Positions 7,697-17,598 are shown, counted from the stretch's first letter. The stretch: DNA of 64,000 bases from Actinophytocola sp. (GCF_009379765.1 NZ_WHTD01000004.1:1-64000), one strand, 5' to 3'. Made by a program: numbers and translations. The notes: generated by a model from the letters alone, not told the origin.

Positions 7697-8466
7697 CCCG
7701 CCCGGACCAGGAACCAGGGCAGGCCCGCGCAGTCGGACCAGTCGTCGCCGGGCAGCTCCCGCCGGTCGCCGTGGCCGGGCCGGACCATCGAGCCCACGAT
7801 CGTGGCCGGCGTGTTCGACGCGATCACCCGGCCGGTCGAGTTCACCAGCAGCGTCGCGGGTCCCTCGGTGTTGAGCATCGGCAGCATCGCGCGCTCGAAG
7901 TCGTTGGCCCGGATGTCGGCCGCGGCCACGCCGAAGAAGCCGGCATCGGAGGTGATCGGCGCGGCGAAGGTCAGGATGTACTCGTCGGTGCCCGCGTAGT
8001 CGACGTACGGGCCCACCACGACCCGCCGCCCGGTCCGGTACGGCACGTCGAACCACGGCGCCAGCGGGTACTCGTAGCTGCCGACGTTGCCCGGGTCGAG
8101 GTCGACCGCGAGGGGCCGCGGCACGCCGTCGGACTGCGAGCGCCGCCACCACTCGAGCCAACGCGGCTGGTCGGCGAGCGTGCCGGGCGCGGCGATCACC
8201 CCGGTGCCGGCGAGCCGGTCGTGCGCCGACAGGTGCTCCAGCACGGTCGGGCGGATGGTCTCCAGGTCCGTCGTGGTCGGCGCGCGGCCCTCGGCCACGG
8301 CCCGGCGGTGCACGTCGACGGCGAGCGAGCGCAGCGTGTCGATGCCGGTGAAGGTGTCCCGGAGCACGGCCTCCACCGTGGCGGCGGCCTCACCGGCGTA
8401 CGCACTCACGGCAGCTCCACGGTCGGCGGCTCCACGACTGGTGTCGCTGCCCACTTTAGGGCTCAT
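7693..8466 (-). CDS. Cache-domain protein without transmembrane segment
   Basis: The protein is 257 residues. The N-terminal helix (EAAATVEAVLRDTFTGIDTLRSL) and the following dCache-like sensor show the usual landmarks: WLEWWRR, the GPYVDYAGTDEYILTFAAPI core strand, FFGVAAADIRANDFERAMLP and LLVNSTGRVIASN. Cache domains normally sense small ligands outside the cell from chemoreceptors or kinases. Here no membrane segment, HAMP or output domain is present, so it must act alone or by protein contact. It lies between a FadR-type regulator (overlap of 11 bases) and a metallophosphoesterase (ATGA overlap). That places it in one operon and suggests it senses the same metabolite as the regulator; the sensing role is inference. 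Confidence 0.75.
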   Translation of the reverse strand: MSPKVGSDTSRGAADRGAAVSAYAGEAAATVEAVLRDTFTGIDTLRSLAVDVHRRAVAEGRAPTTTDLETIRPTVLEHLSAHDRLAGTGVIAAPGTLADQPRWLEWWRRSQSDGVPRPLAVDLDPGNVGSYEYPLAPWFDVPYRTGRRVVVGPYVDYAGTDEYILTFAAPITSDAGFFGVAAADIRANDFERAMLPMLNTEGPATLLVNSTGRVIASNTPATIVGSMVRPGHGDRRELPGDDWSDCAGLPWFLVRAG

Positions 8467-9226
8467 GCCGGCTGAGCTGTAGATGGAACTCGATCAACCG
8501 GGTGACGGCCAGCTCGACGTGCTCCTCGGTGAGCCGGCGGGCCCGGTCGCCGTCGCCGGCCGCGATCGCGGCCAGCGCCGCGCGGTGCTGCCGCACCCGC
8601 TCGTCCCGCTCGATGGCCTCGCCGAACGGGATCCACAGCAGCTCGCCGATCTCGCCCTGCAGGTCGATCTCCTGCCTGGTCAGCCGGGTCGACTGCGCGG
8701 CCGCGGCGATCTCGATGTGGAACCGGCCGTCGGCCCGTCTTCGCTCGCCGACCGTCTCGGCCGCGGCGAGCTGCTCGACGAGCTCGCCCAGCCGCTCGAT
8801 CTGGTCCGCCGACGCCCGCACCGCGGCAAGCCGCGCCGCGGTCGCGGTCACCGCGAGGAGGTGGTCGCCGATCTCCCGCAGCTCGTGCACGCCGGTCTCG
8901 CGTAGGACCGTCCGCAGCCGCTCGACCGAGGCGTCCACCGGCGCGCGCACGAACGACCCGCCGCCCCGGCCGCGCCGCGTCTCGACCAGGCCGCGCTGGC
9001 GGAGCAGGGCGAGCGCCTCGCGCAGGGTCACCGTCGACACGTTCAGCGCCGCGGCCAGCTCCAGCTCGCTGGGCAGCTGCTCGCCGTCGGCGATCAGGCC
9101 GAGCCCGATGGCCTCGCTGATGCGCAGGGCGACGACCTCGACCCGGCCGCCGTCGCGCAGCGGCGCGAAGACGACATGCCGGGCGGAGCCCGATACCGCC
9201 GAGCCGGGAGCACGGGCCTCGGTCAC
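8456..9226 (-). CDS. FadR/GntR-family transcriptional regulator (FCD domain)
   Basis: The protein is 256 residues from GTG 9226, preceded by GGAGGAG seven bases upstream. The N-terminal winged helix is GntR type: ISEAIGLGLIADGEQLPSELELAAALNVSTVTLREALALLRQRGLVETRRG. The C-terminal helical FCD ligand domain has the metal-binding pattern: Asp/Glu and His in DGRFHIEIAAAAQSTRL and HRAALAAIAAGDGDRA followed by EEHVE. FCD regulators respond to organic or fatty acids. It heads the operon with the Cache protein and the phosphoesterase and probably autoregulates it. Confidence 0.88.
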   Translation of the reverse strand: MTEARAPGSAVSGSARHVVFAPLRDGGRVEVVALRISEAIGLGLIADGEQLPSELELAAALNVSTVTLREALALLRQRGLVETRRGRGGGSFVRAPVDASVERLRTVLRETGVHELREIGDHLLAVTATAARLAAVRASADQIERLGELVEQLAAAETVGERRRADGRFHIEIAAAAQSTRLTRQEIDLQGEIGELLWIPFGEAIERDERVRQHRAALAAIAAGDGDRARRLTEEHVELAVTRLIEFHLQLSRHEP

Positions 9227-9286
9227 TGTCGATCTCCTCCCCCGAGCGGTGGCGTCGAGCCTAACGAGGTGCCGCCCGGCCTCGAG

Positions 9287-9490
9287 ATGACCAGCCTGGC
9301 CCCCGACGCGACCGGCGTGACCGGCACGCTCTCCGGCGACGTCGCCGCACTGTCCACTGTGGCCGTCGACCAGGTCGTGTGCACCGTGGCCGGCGCGGGC
9401 CCGCGCACCAGCCCCGATCCCGCCACCGTGACCCTGGTGGATCGCGGGGAGAACCGGGGCCTGGTGCGGACCTGCCCGCTGTCCGGCTGA
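9287..9490 (+). pseudogene. Short coding remnant, C-terminus of an unrecognised protein
   Basis: A 67-codon frame from ATG 9287 to the TGA at 9488-9490 has protein-like composition (TGTLSGDVAALSTVAVDQVV, then SPDPATVTLVDRGE). No family was recognised. The similarity to coding sequence seems to extend a few codons upstream of the ATG without a good start. It fills the gap between divergent-facing genes and ends 4 bases from the stop of the GH35 gene. It is most simply the tail of a lost gene, but an intact small protein cannot be excluded. Confidence 0.35.
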
Positions 9491-9493
9491 CTC

Positions 9494-12340
9494 TCAACCG
9501 GGGACGTCACGTACCGGCACGCCGCCGCGCTGGTTGCCCAGCTCGACGAGCCGGGGCGCCGACCACGCCGACGCGTCCAGCGCGACCACCGCCAGGGCGA
9601 GCGTGTTCCGGCCGTGCGCGCGCAGCACGCCCGCCGGCAGCACGAACTCCCGCTGCGGGCCGAGGTCACCGGTGTACCGGCCGACGTTCCACCCGTTGAG
9701 GTAGACCTGCACCCGGTACGGCCCGGTGCCGTCGAAGCGCAGGCCGACCGGGACGTCCTGGCCGCGCGGCAGGTCCAGCCGGAACTCCGTGCGGTACCAG
9801 GAAACCCCGGGCACCGGCGGTCGCGGAGCCGACCACCTGCCAGGCGCGCCAGGCAGGTGCCAGCCGGCCCGCTCGCCGTACAGGCCGCCGGTGTTGAGCG
9901 GGCCGCGGACCGGGTCGGTGCGGTCCCGGTGGGCCCCCTGCACCCGCCACGTGATCGGGTTGGCCGTGCCGGCCAGCGACGCGCCGACCAGGCCGCGTGG
10001 TTGCTTGAACCGGTTGTCGTCGGCGGTCCAGTCGTCGTTGTGGCCCAGGTTCTCCACCAGCACCGACACCACCGCCCGCGAACCGGGCGCCAGCGGTGGG
10101 AACGCGAACGAGCCGGGCCCGGGGTCGAGGTTCACCGGCGCGTCCGAGTCGGCCTGGGTGCCACCCCGGGCCCAGCCGAGGTACCGCCCGTTCAGCCACA
10201 CCTGGTAGACGCCGTTCTTGCCGGTGATCGCGTTCAGGTCGACCGCCGTCTCGGCGCCGGTGGCGGTGAACGAGCCGCGGTACCAGACGTGCCCGGTGTC
10301 GAACCCGTAGTCGCCGGCGAACAGCACCGGCAGCGTCCTCGGCGGGAACGGGCTCACCGACGTGCGGTGGCCGGCCACCGTCCACCGCGAGTCGTCGAAG
10401 TCCACCCGGGACTCCGGCGCCCCGGCCCGGTACCGCCAGTCCCTCAACGCGGGCAGCCGCACCGGGTCGGGCCCACGCACCCGACCCACGAGCGACCCGC
10501 TGGCGGACTCCCGCACGGACACGGGAGAAGCGTCGACCACCAGCCGGCGCGCCGGCGCGAAGACCTCCACGTCGCCGGCCGCCGCGGTGTCCGCACGCAG
10601 GTACAGCGTGCGGCCCGACACGTGGGCGGAACGGGCGAGCGACGTCCCGCGCACCAGCACCGGCCCGGCATCGGTGTCCAGCCGCCAGAACTCCGCCGCC
10701 GTCTCGTCGGTGCCTAGCAGGAGCAGCAGCGGCGGGCGCCCACCACCGGTGACGAGCACCCGCGCCAGGCCGGCATGGGTGTAGTCCAGCCGCAGGTCAC
10801 CGCCGGTGAACGAGGACCGAACCGACCCGGACAGCACCCGCACCGACGGCCGCGCGGCGTACCGCAGCACCGTCGAGGCGGTCTCGCCCGCCCGGCCGTA
10901 CAGCAGCGCCACGTCCCGGCCGCCGATCCGCTCGTGCGTCATGATCTCCGAGCTCGACCACACCAGCCGCTGCCCGCCGAGGTCGTAGCCCGCCACGAGG
11001 ATCTTGGCGTCCCGCCCGGTCACCCGTACCGGTACCGCGTACCGTCCGTCCGGAGTGGACCAGTCCAGAGTGGACGTCTCGTCGGTCGACGAGGCGCGGT
11101 CCGCGTGCCGGACGAGCACGAACTGCGTCCCGGTGTCCGGGTTCGCCCGCGCCAGGGTCGCCACCGCCGGGTTCGCCGAGCCAGGCGCGGCCGCCGGATC
11201 GGTCTCCGCCAGCGGCGTGACCGCGCGCACGAAGTACCCCTGCCGCTTGAACTCCGCGTACTTCTCCGTCAGCCCGCGCGACTCGGTGATCGCCGCGCCG
11301 TAGTCGTATGAGGTGTACACGTCGTTGGGCTGCCCGAGCCAGCCCCAGTTGGTGCCGCCGAAGGCCATGTAGTAGCCGAACATCGTGGCCCCGCTGGCGA
11401 TCAGGTTCGACTTGTAGAAGTACTTCATGTAGTCGACGCCCGTGAGCGAGCGGCAGGCGTCGTACCCGGCGCGGTTGAGGTCGATCGCGCCGGCCTGGTA
11501 CTCCGCCGCGTACACCGGCGCGTCGTCGGTCAGCCGCTCGGTCACGCCCTCGCCCCACGGGCCCCAGAGGTCCGGGGTCTGGCACTCGAACGACTGCGGG
11601 TAGTCGTCCACGCCCGGAACCTGCACCGCGCCCTGCCCGGCCGCCCACGTCGGCGGCCAGGACGCGTCGCAGCACTGGTTGTGCGTGATCGGCACGTCGA
11701 TGCCGGCCGCCCGCGCGGTGTCCTGCAGGTCCTGCATGTACGCGGCGTCGGTGCCGGCCGCGTACTCGTTCTCCACGTTGTACGCGATCACCGAGCCGCC
11801 GCGGGTCACCTGGTGCCGCGCGATGATCGGGTTGATGTGCCCGAGCCACTCCCGGTACGCCTCGGTGTATCCGGGGTCGCTCGACCGGGCCCGACCCGGC
11901 ACCTGCTTGAGCCACGCCGGGAAGCCGCCGCCGCTGGTCTCGGCGTTGATGTAGGGCCCGGGTCGGGCCACGACATACAGGCCGAGCTCCTCGGCGAGGT
12001 CGAGCAGCCGGTCGACGTCCCGCACGCCGGTGAAGTCGTACACACCGGGCGCGGGGGAGTGGTAGGCCCAGCTGAAGTACAGCGAGACCCCGGTGAAGCC
12101 GGCGGCCTTGATCTTCTCCAGCACGTCCCGCCACAGGTCCGGGCTCGGCAGCCGGAAGTAGTGGAACTCCCCGCTCCACAGGAAAACCCGCTCGCCGTCC
12201 ACGGTCAGCGAGTACCGGTCGTAGCCGACCACGTGGGCCGGCCGGGCCGGCGGTGCGAGGGCCGCGACAGCCGTGCCCGCCGGCGCCGCCAGCAGCGCCG
12301 TCAGGACCGCGGCCACCAGCCCGACGACGGGCCGCCTCAT
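9494..12340 (-). CDS. Secreted GH35 beta-galactosidase
   Basis: The protein is 948 residues with a signal peptide (RRPVVGLVAAVLTALLAAPAG). A GH35 catalytic barrel covers about residues 40-370: GEFHYFRLPSPDLWRDVLEKIKAAGF, RPGPYINAETSGGGFPAWL, the acid/base Glu in AYNVENEYA (about residue 190) and the nucleophile Glu in VYAAEYQAG (about residue 280). C-terminal jelly-roll domains follow (YRGSFTATG and WLNGRYLGWARGGTQ, then YLNGWNVGRYTGDLGPQREF). It removes terminal beta-linked galactose. Its start overlaps the GH3 stop (ATGA) at the end of the operon that also holds the alpha-xylosidase. That combination fits trimming galactosylated xyloglucan outside the cell. Confidence 0.93.
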   Translation of the reverse strand: MRRPVVGLVAAVLTALLAAPAGTAVAALAPPARPAHVVGYDRYSLTVDGERVFLWSGEFHYFRLPSPDLWRDVLEKIKAAGFTGVSLYFSWAYHSPAPGVYDFTGVRDVDRLLDLAEELGLYVVARPGPYINAETSGGGFPAWLKQVPGRARSSDPGYTEAYREWLGHINPIIARHQVTRGGSVIAYNVENEYAAGTDAAYMQDLQDTARAAGIDVPITHNQCCDASWPPTWAAGQGAVQVPGVDDYPQSFECQTPDLWGPWGEGVTERLTDDAPVYAAEYQAGAIDLNRAGYDACRSLTGVDYMKYFYKSNLIASGATMFGYYMAFGGTNWGWLGQPNDVYTSYDYGAAITESRGLTEKYAEFKRQGYFVRAVTPLAETDPAAAPGSANPAVATLARANPDTGTQFVLVRHADRASSTDETSTLDWSTPDGRYAVPVRVTGRDAKILVAGYDLGGQRLVWSSSEIMTHERIGGRDVALLYGRAGETASTVLRYAARPSVRVLSGSVRSSFTGGDLRLDYTHAGLARVLVTGGGRPPLLLLLGTDETAAEFWRLDTDAGPVLVRGTSLARSAHVSGRTLYLRADTAAAGDVEVFAPARRLVVDASPVSVRESASGSLVGRVRGPDPVRLPALRDWRYRAGAPESRVDFDDSRWTVAGHRTSVSPFPPRTLPVLFAGDYGFDTGHVWYRGSFTATGAETAVDLNAITGKNGVYQVWLNGRYLGWARGGTQADSDAPVNLDPGPGSFAFPPLAPGSRAVVSVLVENLGHNDDWTADDNRFKQPRGLVGASLAGTANPITWRVQGAHRDRTDPVRGPLNTGGLYGERAGWHLPGAPGRWSAPRPPVPGVSWYRTEFRLDLPRGQDVPVGLRFDGTGPYRVQVYLNGWNVGRYTGDLGPQREFVLPAGVLRAHGRNTLALAVVALDASAWSAPRLVELGNQRGGVPVRDVPG

Positions 12341-15315
12341 CGCAGCGAGAACGCGTCGACGCGCAGGTCACCGGTGAACACGAGGTACACGTCGTGCCGC
12401 CCGTCGGCGCCGCGCAGCCGGGCCGACGTCGAGACGTACGCGTACTTGTCCCCCGTGGACGCGACGGTCGCGGCGCCGGCCAGCGGCCCGGTCGGGCTGT
12501 CCAGCCGGACCTCGATCGTGCCCGGACCACCGGCGACGCGTGCGGTGAACGCCCGCGCGTGCCGCAGGTCCGCGTCCTTGAAGGAGACCCAGTCGCCGGT
12601 GGACGCGCCGACCGCGTCGCCGCGCTCCTTCGACGTGTCGACGAGATCCACCCCGGCATAGTCGTCGAAGTCGATCGCCCGGGTGGTCCGCGTAAGGTCC
12701 CGGGGCGGGATCGTCTCGCCCTTGGTCCGCACCGACGCCCGCTGCCGGATGTCGGTCGACGAGGCACCCACCAGCACGTCGTGCACCGCGGCCTCGACGA
12801 CCCAGCGGCCGCGGGTGACGTCCCAATGCCCGAGCTCGGCGGCGGGCACCGACAGGCGGACGGTCTTCGTCTGGCCGGCTCGCAGGTGCACCCGGTCGAA
12901 CGTCCGCAGCGTCAGGTTCGGTTGCAGGTCGCGCGACTCCCGCTGGTGAGTGTAGAGCTGTACGACCTCGTCGCCGGCCACCCGGCTCGTGTTGGTCACG
13001 TCGACCCGGACCTCGACCGTCCCGTTCGGACGGACCGAGGAGTCGAGCCGCGGCTTGCCGTAGCGGAAGTCGCTGTAGGACAGCCCGTGCCCGAACGCAT
13101 AGAGCGGGTCGCCGTCGAAGTACTGGTAGGTGCGGCCGGCCTTGATGATGTCGTAGTCGAGGATGTCCGGCAGGTCGGCGTCGGACCGGTACCAGGTCTG
13201 GGTGAGCCGCCCGGCCGGGTTGACGTCGCCGAACAGCACGTCTGCCACCGCGTTGCCGGTCTCCTGCCCGGCATGCGTGGTCCACAGGATCGCCGGCACG
13301 TTGTCCTGCTCCCAGGTGAGCGTGGTCGGGTAGCTGTTCTCCACCACCACGATCGTGTTCGGGTTCGCCGCGTGCACGGCCTTGATGAGCGCGGACTGGC
13401 TCTCGGCGAGCGCCATCGTGGTCCGGTCGTGGTCCTCGCGCCCGTTGATGAACGGCATGCTGCCGACCACCACGACCGCGGCGTCGGCCGCGGTGGCAGC
13501 CGCCACCGCGCTGTCGATCCCGCTCGACACCGTCTCCTTGGCGAAGTGCGCCGCGCCGGCCGCGTCGGGGGAGCCCAGCAGGAGCGTGCCGTCCGCGCCG
13601 ACGGTGAGGTAGTTGTTCGGTCCCTCCCAGTCGTTGACCGTCTCGTACCCGACGTACTTGATCACGAACGTGCCGTCGCCGGCGTCCTCGAGCGCGAACT
13701 GCTGGTGCACGAACCAGTCCCGCGGCTGCGGCGCCCGGTTCACGAACGGGCTGGTGGCCCCGAAGTCGGCGCGCTCGACGTACTTGCCGTTGGCCACGCT
13801 GCGCAGGGTCAGCACGCCCTGGCCCCAGTCGAACACGTCGAACTGCGCGGTCGCGCCCGCGTCGGCGCCGGTCGCGGCCAGCGGCGCGCCGTCCGAACCG
13901 GACCCCGCGGTGACGAAGCCGCCGGTGTCGACCGACCGCAGCGCGATCCGGTCGACGGACTCGTCGCCGGTGACCGTCCCACCGGAACCGAGCCGCGCGG
14001 TGATGCCGGCGCGCGGGGTGACCCGGTAGGGCATCGCGCCGGAGTACCAGTCGGTGTAGAGCGTGTCGGCGAGCGGGCCGACCACCGCGACATCGCGGGA
14101 GTCGGCCAGCGGCAGCGCGTGGTCCGCGTTCTTCAGCAGCACCATCGCCTCGCCCGCGGTCTTCCGCGCGAGCGCCCGGCTCGCCGGCGTGTCGACCGCG
14201 TCCATCGTGATCCTGCCGTACGGGCCGCCGTTCGGGTCGAACTCGCCCAGCCGGAACCGGATGTTCAGGATGTGCCCGACCGCGGTGTCCACATCGGACT
14301 CGGCCAGCAGGCCGTCGGCCAGCGCGGTGTCGATCGCGTCGGTGGTCGGCCCGGCATTGGTGCTGTCGACGGTGAAGCTGTCCACACCCGCCTTCAGCGT
14401 GGCCGCGTCCGCCTCGGCCAGCGTCGAGTAGTAGGCCTGGGATCCGACGAGGTTGTTGGGGTTGCCGGCGTCGGTCACGTTCAGCAGCGCCTGGTCGGTC
14501 CACGTCCGGACCACGTCGTTGTAGTCCGGGTGTACGGTCATCGGCCTGCCGTTGGCCAGGTTGTACGCCGCCATCACGCCGGTCGCCGCGTCGTTCGCGA
14601 TCGCCGGCTTGAAGGCGAGCTCGTCGTACTCGTGCTTCACCCGCGGCCGAAGGTTCGACGACGTGCGGTCGCGGCGGACCTCGTTGTTGTTGGCCAGGTA
14701 GTGCTTGAGCGTCGGCGCGGTCTTGAGATGGTACGGGTGGTCCCCGCGCATGCCGCCCGCGTACGCCGTGGAAAGCACCCCGGTCAGGTGCGGGTCCTCG
14801 GAGTAGCCCTCCTCGTTGCGGCCCCAGCGCGGGTCGCGCAGGAGGTTCACCACCGGCGCCCAGGCGTTGAGTCCCCAGACCACGGGGTTCTCCGAGTGGT
14901 AGCCGCGAAGCTCGCCGACGACCACCGAGCCGACCTTCTTGATCAGCTCCGGGTCCCAGGTCGAGCCGAGCCCGACCGCCTGGGGGAACACCGTGGCGGT
15001 CGCGGTTCGGACCGCGCCGGGGTCGGGGGTCGAGGTGATGTCGGTGGACCAGCCGAGGCCGTGCAACGCCTCGGTGCCGGTCTTGAACAGTGCGATGCCG
15101 AGCCGCGGAACGGCCGGCTGGTACTGGTGCAGCCACGAGATCTTCTCGTCCAGGGTCAGCCGGCCGAGCAAGTCGTCGATGCGTGCCTTCAACGGCAGGC
15201 GGGGATCACGGAACGGGTACGCGGGTCTCGCGGCAGCGGCGGCCTCGACCGGTGCGACGCCGGCTGCGGCCAGCACGCCGGACACGGCTAAGAACGTGCG
15301 TCTTCTGATCCTCAT
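12337..15315 (-). CDS. Secreted GH3 beta-glucosidase/xylosidase-type hydrolase with insert domains
   Basis: The protein is about 992 residues from ATG 15315, with GGAG five bases upstream; a GTG at 15321 is the alternative start. The N-terminus is Tat-like (RRRTFLAVSGVLAAAG). It has the GH3 N-terminal barrel (LTLDEKISWL, GRNEEGYSEDPHLTG, KTAPTLKHYLANNNE and the nucleophile Asp region in ALLNVTDAGNPNN). Next comes the GH3 C-terminal domain (AGEAMVLLKNADHALPL, WTTHAGQETGNAVADVLFG), interrupted by a beta-trefoil/fascin-like insert around GTFVIKYVGYE and NYLTVGADGTLLL. An FnIII-like domain (LYAFGHGLSYSDF and after) and a CBM6-like C-terminus (VDLVDTSKERGD) complete it. Exact sugar specificity is not predictable. 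Context suggests beta-glucosidic bonds of xyloglucan oligosaccharides. Confidence 0.9.
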   Translation of the reverse strand: MRIRRRTFLAVSGVLAAAGVAPVEAAAAARPAYPFRDPRLPLKARIDDLLGRLTLDEKISWLHQYQPAVPRLGIALFKTGTEALHGLGWSTDITSTPDPGAVRTATATVFPQAVGLGSTWDPELIKKVGSVVVGELRGYHSENPVVWGLNAWAPVVNLLRDPRWGRNEEGYSEDPHLTGVLSTAYAGGMRGDHPYHLKTAPTLKHYLANNNEVRRDRTSSNLRPRVKHEYDELAFKPAIANDAATGVMAAYNLANGRPMTVHPDYNDVVRTWTDQALLNVTDAGNPNNLVGSQAYYSTLAEADAATLKAGVDSFTVDSTNAGPTTDAIDTALADGLLAESDVDTAVGHILNIRFRLGEFDPNGGPYGRITMDAVDTPASRALARKTAGEAMVLLKNADHALPLADSRDVAVVGPLADTLYTDWYSGAMPYRVTPRAGITARLGSGGTVTGDESVDRIALRSVDTGGFVTAGSGSDGAPLAATGADAGATAQFDVFDWGQGVLTLRSVANGKYVERADFGATSPFVNRAPQPRDWFVHQQFALEDAGDGTFVIKYVGYETVNDWEGPNNYLTVGADGTLLLGSPDAAGAAHFAKETVSSGIDSAVAAATAADAAVVVVGSMPFINGREDHDRTTMALAESQSALIKAVHAANPNTIVVVENSYPTTLTWEQDNVPAILWTTHAGQETGNAVADVLFGDVNPAGRLTQTWYRSDADLPDILDYDIIKAGRTYQYFDGDPLYAFGHGLSYSDFRYGKPRLDSSVRPNGTVEVRVDVTNTSRVAGDEVVQLYTHQRESRDLQPNLTLRTFDRVHLRAGQTKTVRLSVPAAELGHWDVTRGRWVVEAAVHDVLVGASSTDIRQRASVRTKGETIPPRDLTRTTRAIDFDDYAGVDLVDTSKERGDAVGASTGDWVSFKDADLRHARAFTARVAGGPGTIEVRLDSPTGPLAGAATVASTGDKYAYVSTSARLRGADGRHDVYLVFTGDLRVDAFSLR

Positions 15316-15333
15316 GAGCACTCCAGTGTGCTG

Positions 15334-17598
15334 TCAGATGTGGACGGTGAGGGTCGATCCGGTGGCGTCGACGGGGTCGGCGCCGTTCAGCTGAACCCGC
15401 CAGCGCGCGGGCGGGACGTCGACCTCGACCACGACGGTGTCGCCGCGCCGGGTCGTGGTGAAGGTGCAGGCGACGTCGCCGGACACCGTGGGAATCGGGG
15501 TGGTGACCGTGGCTCCGTCGGCCAGGTCGTAGGCGCGCAGCGTGACGCCGTCGGAGTAGTCGTACTCGGGCCGGTCGTCGACCGCGCCGACGGGGACCAC
15601 CGCGCCGGGCCGCACCAGCAGCGGCACGCTGTCGAACCCGTGCCGCTCACGGACCCAGGTAGGCCCGGAGATCCGTTGCCCGGTCAGGAAGTGCGTCCAC
15701 TCGCCGGCCGGTACGTAGTAGTCGACCGTGCCGTCCGCGGCGAACACCGGCGCCACGAGCAGGTCGTCGCCGAGCAGGTACTGGCGGTCGAGGTGGGTGC
15801 ACGCAGGGTCGTCCGGGAACTCGACGACCATGGCGCGCATCATCGGCACGCCGTCGAGGTGCGCCACCCGGGCCGCCTGGTACAGGTACGGCATCAGCGA
15901 CGCCTTGAGCTTGGTGAACAGCCGCAGGACCTCGACCGCCTCCTCGTCGAACAGCCACGGCACCCGGTAGGAGTAGTTGCCGTGCAGCCGGCTGTGCGAG
16001 GACAGCAGTCCGAACGGGATCCACCGCTTGAACAGCCAGGTCTGCGGGGTGCCCTCGAACCCGCCGATGTCGTGGCTCCAGAACCCGAAGCCGGACATCG
16101 TGAGAGACAGGCCGCCGCGCAGCGACTCCGCCATCGACTGCGGGGTCGACAGGCTGTCCCCGCCCCAGTGCACCGGGAACTGTTGCGTGCCAACGGTTGC
16201 CGTCCTGGCGAACACCACGGCGTCGCGCTCGCCCCGCCGCTTGCGCAGCAGGTCGAACACCGTCTTGTTGTAGAGGTAGGCGTAGTAGTTGTGCATCAGC
16301 TCGGGGTCCGAGCCGTCGTAGTACACGACGTCGGTGGGGATCCGCTCGCCGAAGTCGGACTTGAAGCAGTCCACGCCCATGTCGAGCAGCGCGTCCAGCT
16401 TCGACGCGTACCACTCCCGCGCCTCCGGGTTGGTGAAGTCCACCACCGCGAGGCCCGGCTGCCAGAGGTCCCACTGCCACACGTCGCCGTTCGGCCGCTC
16501 GAGCAGGTACCCGCGGGCCATGCCCTCCTCGAACAGCGCGGACCGCTGCGCGATGTACGGGTTGACCCACACGCACACCCGCAGCCCGCGGGCCTTGAGC
16601 CGGGTGAGCATCCCGCGCGGGTCCGGGAAGGTCCGGCTGTCCCACTGGAAGTCGCACCAGCTGATCTCCCGCATCCAGAAGCAGTCGAAGTGGAACACCG
16701 ACAGCGGCAGGTCGCGCTCGGCCATGCCCTCGATGAAGCCGGTGACGGTCTCCTCGTCGTAGGAGGTGTTGAACGACGTCGACAGCCACAGCCCGAACGA
16801 CCACGCCGGCGGCAGCGCGGGCCGGCCGGTCAGCGCCGTGTACCTCGCGAGGATCTCCTTGGGGGAGGGGCCGTGGATCACGAAGTACTGCATCGACTGC
16901 GCGCCGACGCTGAACTGCACGCGGGAGACGTCCTCGGAGCCGATCTCGAACGACACCGGCCCGGGATGGTTGACGAGCACCCCGTAGCCGGCGTTGGTGA
17001 GGAAGAACGGGATGTTCTTGTACGCCTGCTCGCTGCTGGTGCCGCCGTCGGCGTTCCAGATGTCGACGACCTGGCCGTTCTTGACCAGCGGGCCGAACCG
17101 CTCGCCGAGCCCGTACACCGCGTCGCCCACGCCGAGGCCGAGCCGCTCGCGCAGGTGGTGCTCGCCCTCGGCGGTGGTCATGATCGCCATGTCCTCGGCG
17201 CCGCTCGTGGTGAGCACCTTCCCGCCCGCGACGAACTCGAACCCCCACGGTTCGGCGAGGTTGGCCCGCACGGAGAGCCCGCCCGAGGTCAGCTCGGCGG
17301 TGGTGTCGCCCACCGACACCGTGGCGCCGGCCCGGCCGTCCGGGAACAGCTCGAACCGGGGCGAGTTCGCCGCGGAGCCCGCGTGATGGGTGAGCCGCAC
17401 CCCGATCACGTCCGGCATCGGGGCCGTGACGTCGATCGTGAGCACCGCGCCACTCTGCAGGTCCTGGCGGTGGCGCACCGGGTACGTGGGCGCGATGACT
17501 CGCAGACCCTCGGGGGTCGGCGAGGCGTCGAGCACCTCGACGGGATACGCCGCGGTGACGCCCTTGCGCATCATCCAGTGGCCGTCGGTGAACTTCAT
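15334..17598 (-). CDS. GH31 alpha-xylosidase (YicI family)
   Basis: The protein is 754 residues from ATG 17598, with no signal peptide, so it is cytoplasmic. It has the GH31 landmarks: the N-terminal beta-sandwich, YGLGERFGPLVKNGQ, PPAWSFGLWLSTSFNTSYDEETV, and the nucleophile Asp in DCFKSDFGERIPTDVVYYDG (about residue 413). The acid/base Asp is in VHWGGDSLS (about residue 478), followed by WSHDIGGFEG. The WLSTSF and KSDFGE signatures are those of YicI-type alpha-xylosidases, which release non-reducing alpha-xylose from xyloglucan oligosaccharides such as isoprimeverose. Its ATG overlaps the stop of the upstream permease (ATGA). Transported oligosaccharides would therefore be attacked by this enzyme inside the cell. 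Confidence 0.93.
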   Translation of the reverse strand: MKFTDGHWMMRKGVTAAYPVEVLDASPTPEGLRVIAPTYPVRHRQDLQSGAVLTIDVTAPMPDVIGVRLTHHAGSAANSPRFELFPDGRAGATVSVGDTTAELTSGGLSVRANLAEPWGFEFVAGGKVLTTSGAEDMAIMTTAEGEHHLRERLGLGVGDAVYGLGERFGPLVKNGQVVDIWNADGGTSSEQAYKNIPFFLTNAGYGVLVNHPGPVSFEIGSEDVSRVQFSVGAQSMQYFVIHGPSPKEILARYTALTGRPALPPAWSFGLWLSTSFNTSYDEETVTGFIEGMAERDLPLSVFHFDCFWMREISWCDFQWDSRTFPDPRGMLTRLKARGLRVCVWVNPYIAQRSALFEEGMARGYLLERPNGDVWQWDLWQPGLAVVDFTNPEAREWYASKLDALLDMGVDCFKSDFGERIPTDVVYYDGSDPELMHNYYAYLYNKTVFDLLRKRRGERDAVVFARTATVGTQQFPVHWGGDSLSTPQSMAESLRGGLSLTMSGFGFWSHDIGGFEGTPQTWLFKRWIPFGLLSSHSRLHGNYSYRVPWLFDEEAVEVLRLFTKLKASLMPYLYQAARVAHLDGVPMMRAMVVEFPDDPACTHLDRQYLLGDDLLVAPVFAADGTVDYYVPAGEWTHFLTGQRISGPTWVRERHGFDSVPLLVRPGAVVPVGAVDDRPEYDYSDGVTLRAYDLADGATVTTPIPTVSGDVACTFTTTRRGDTVVVEVDVPPARWRVQLNGADPVDATGSTLTVHI

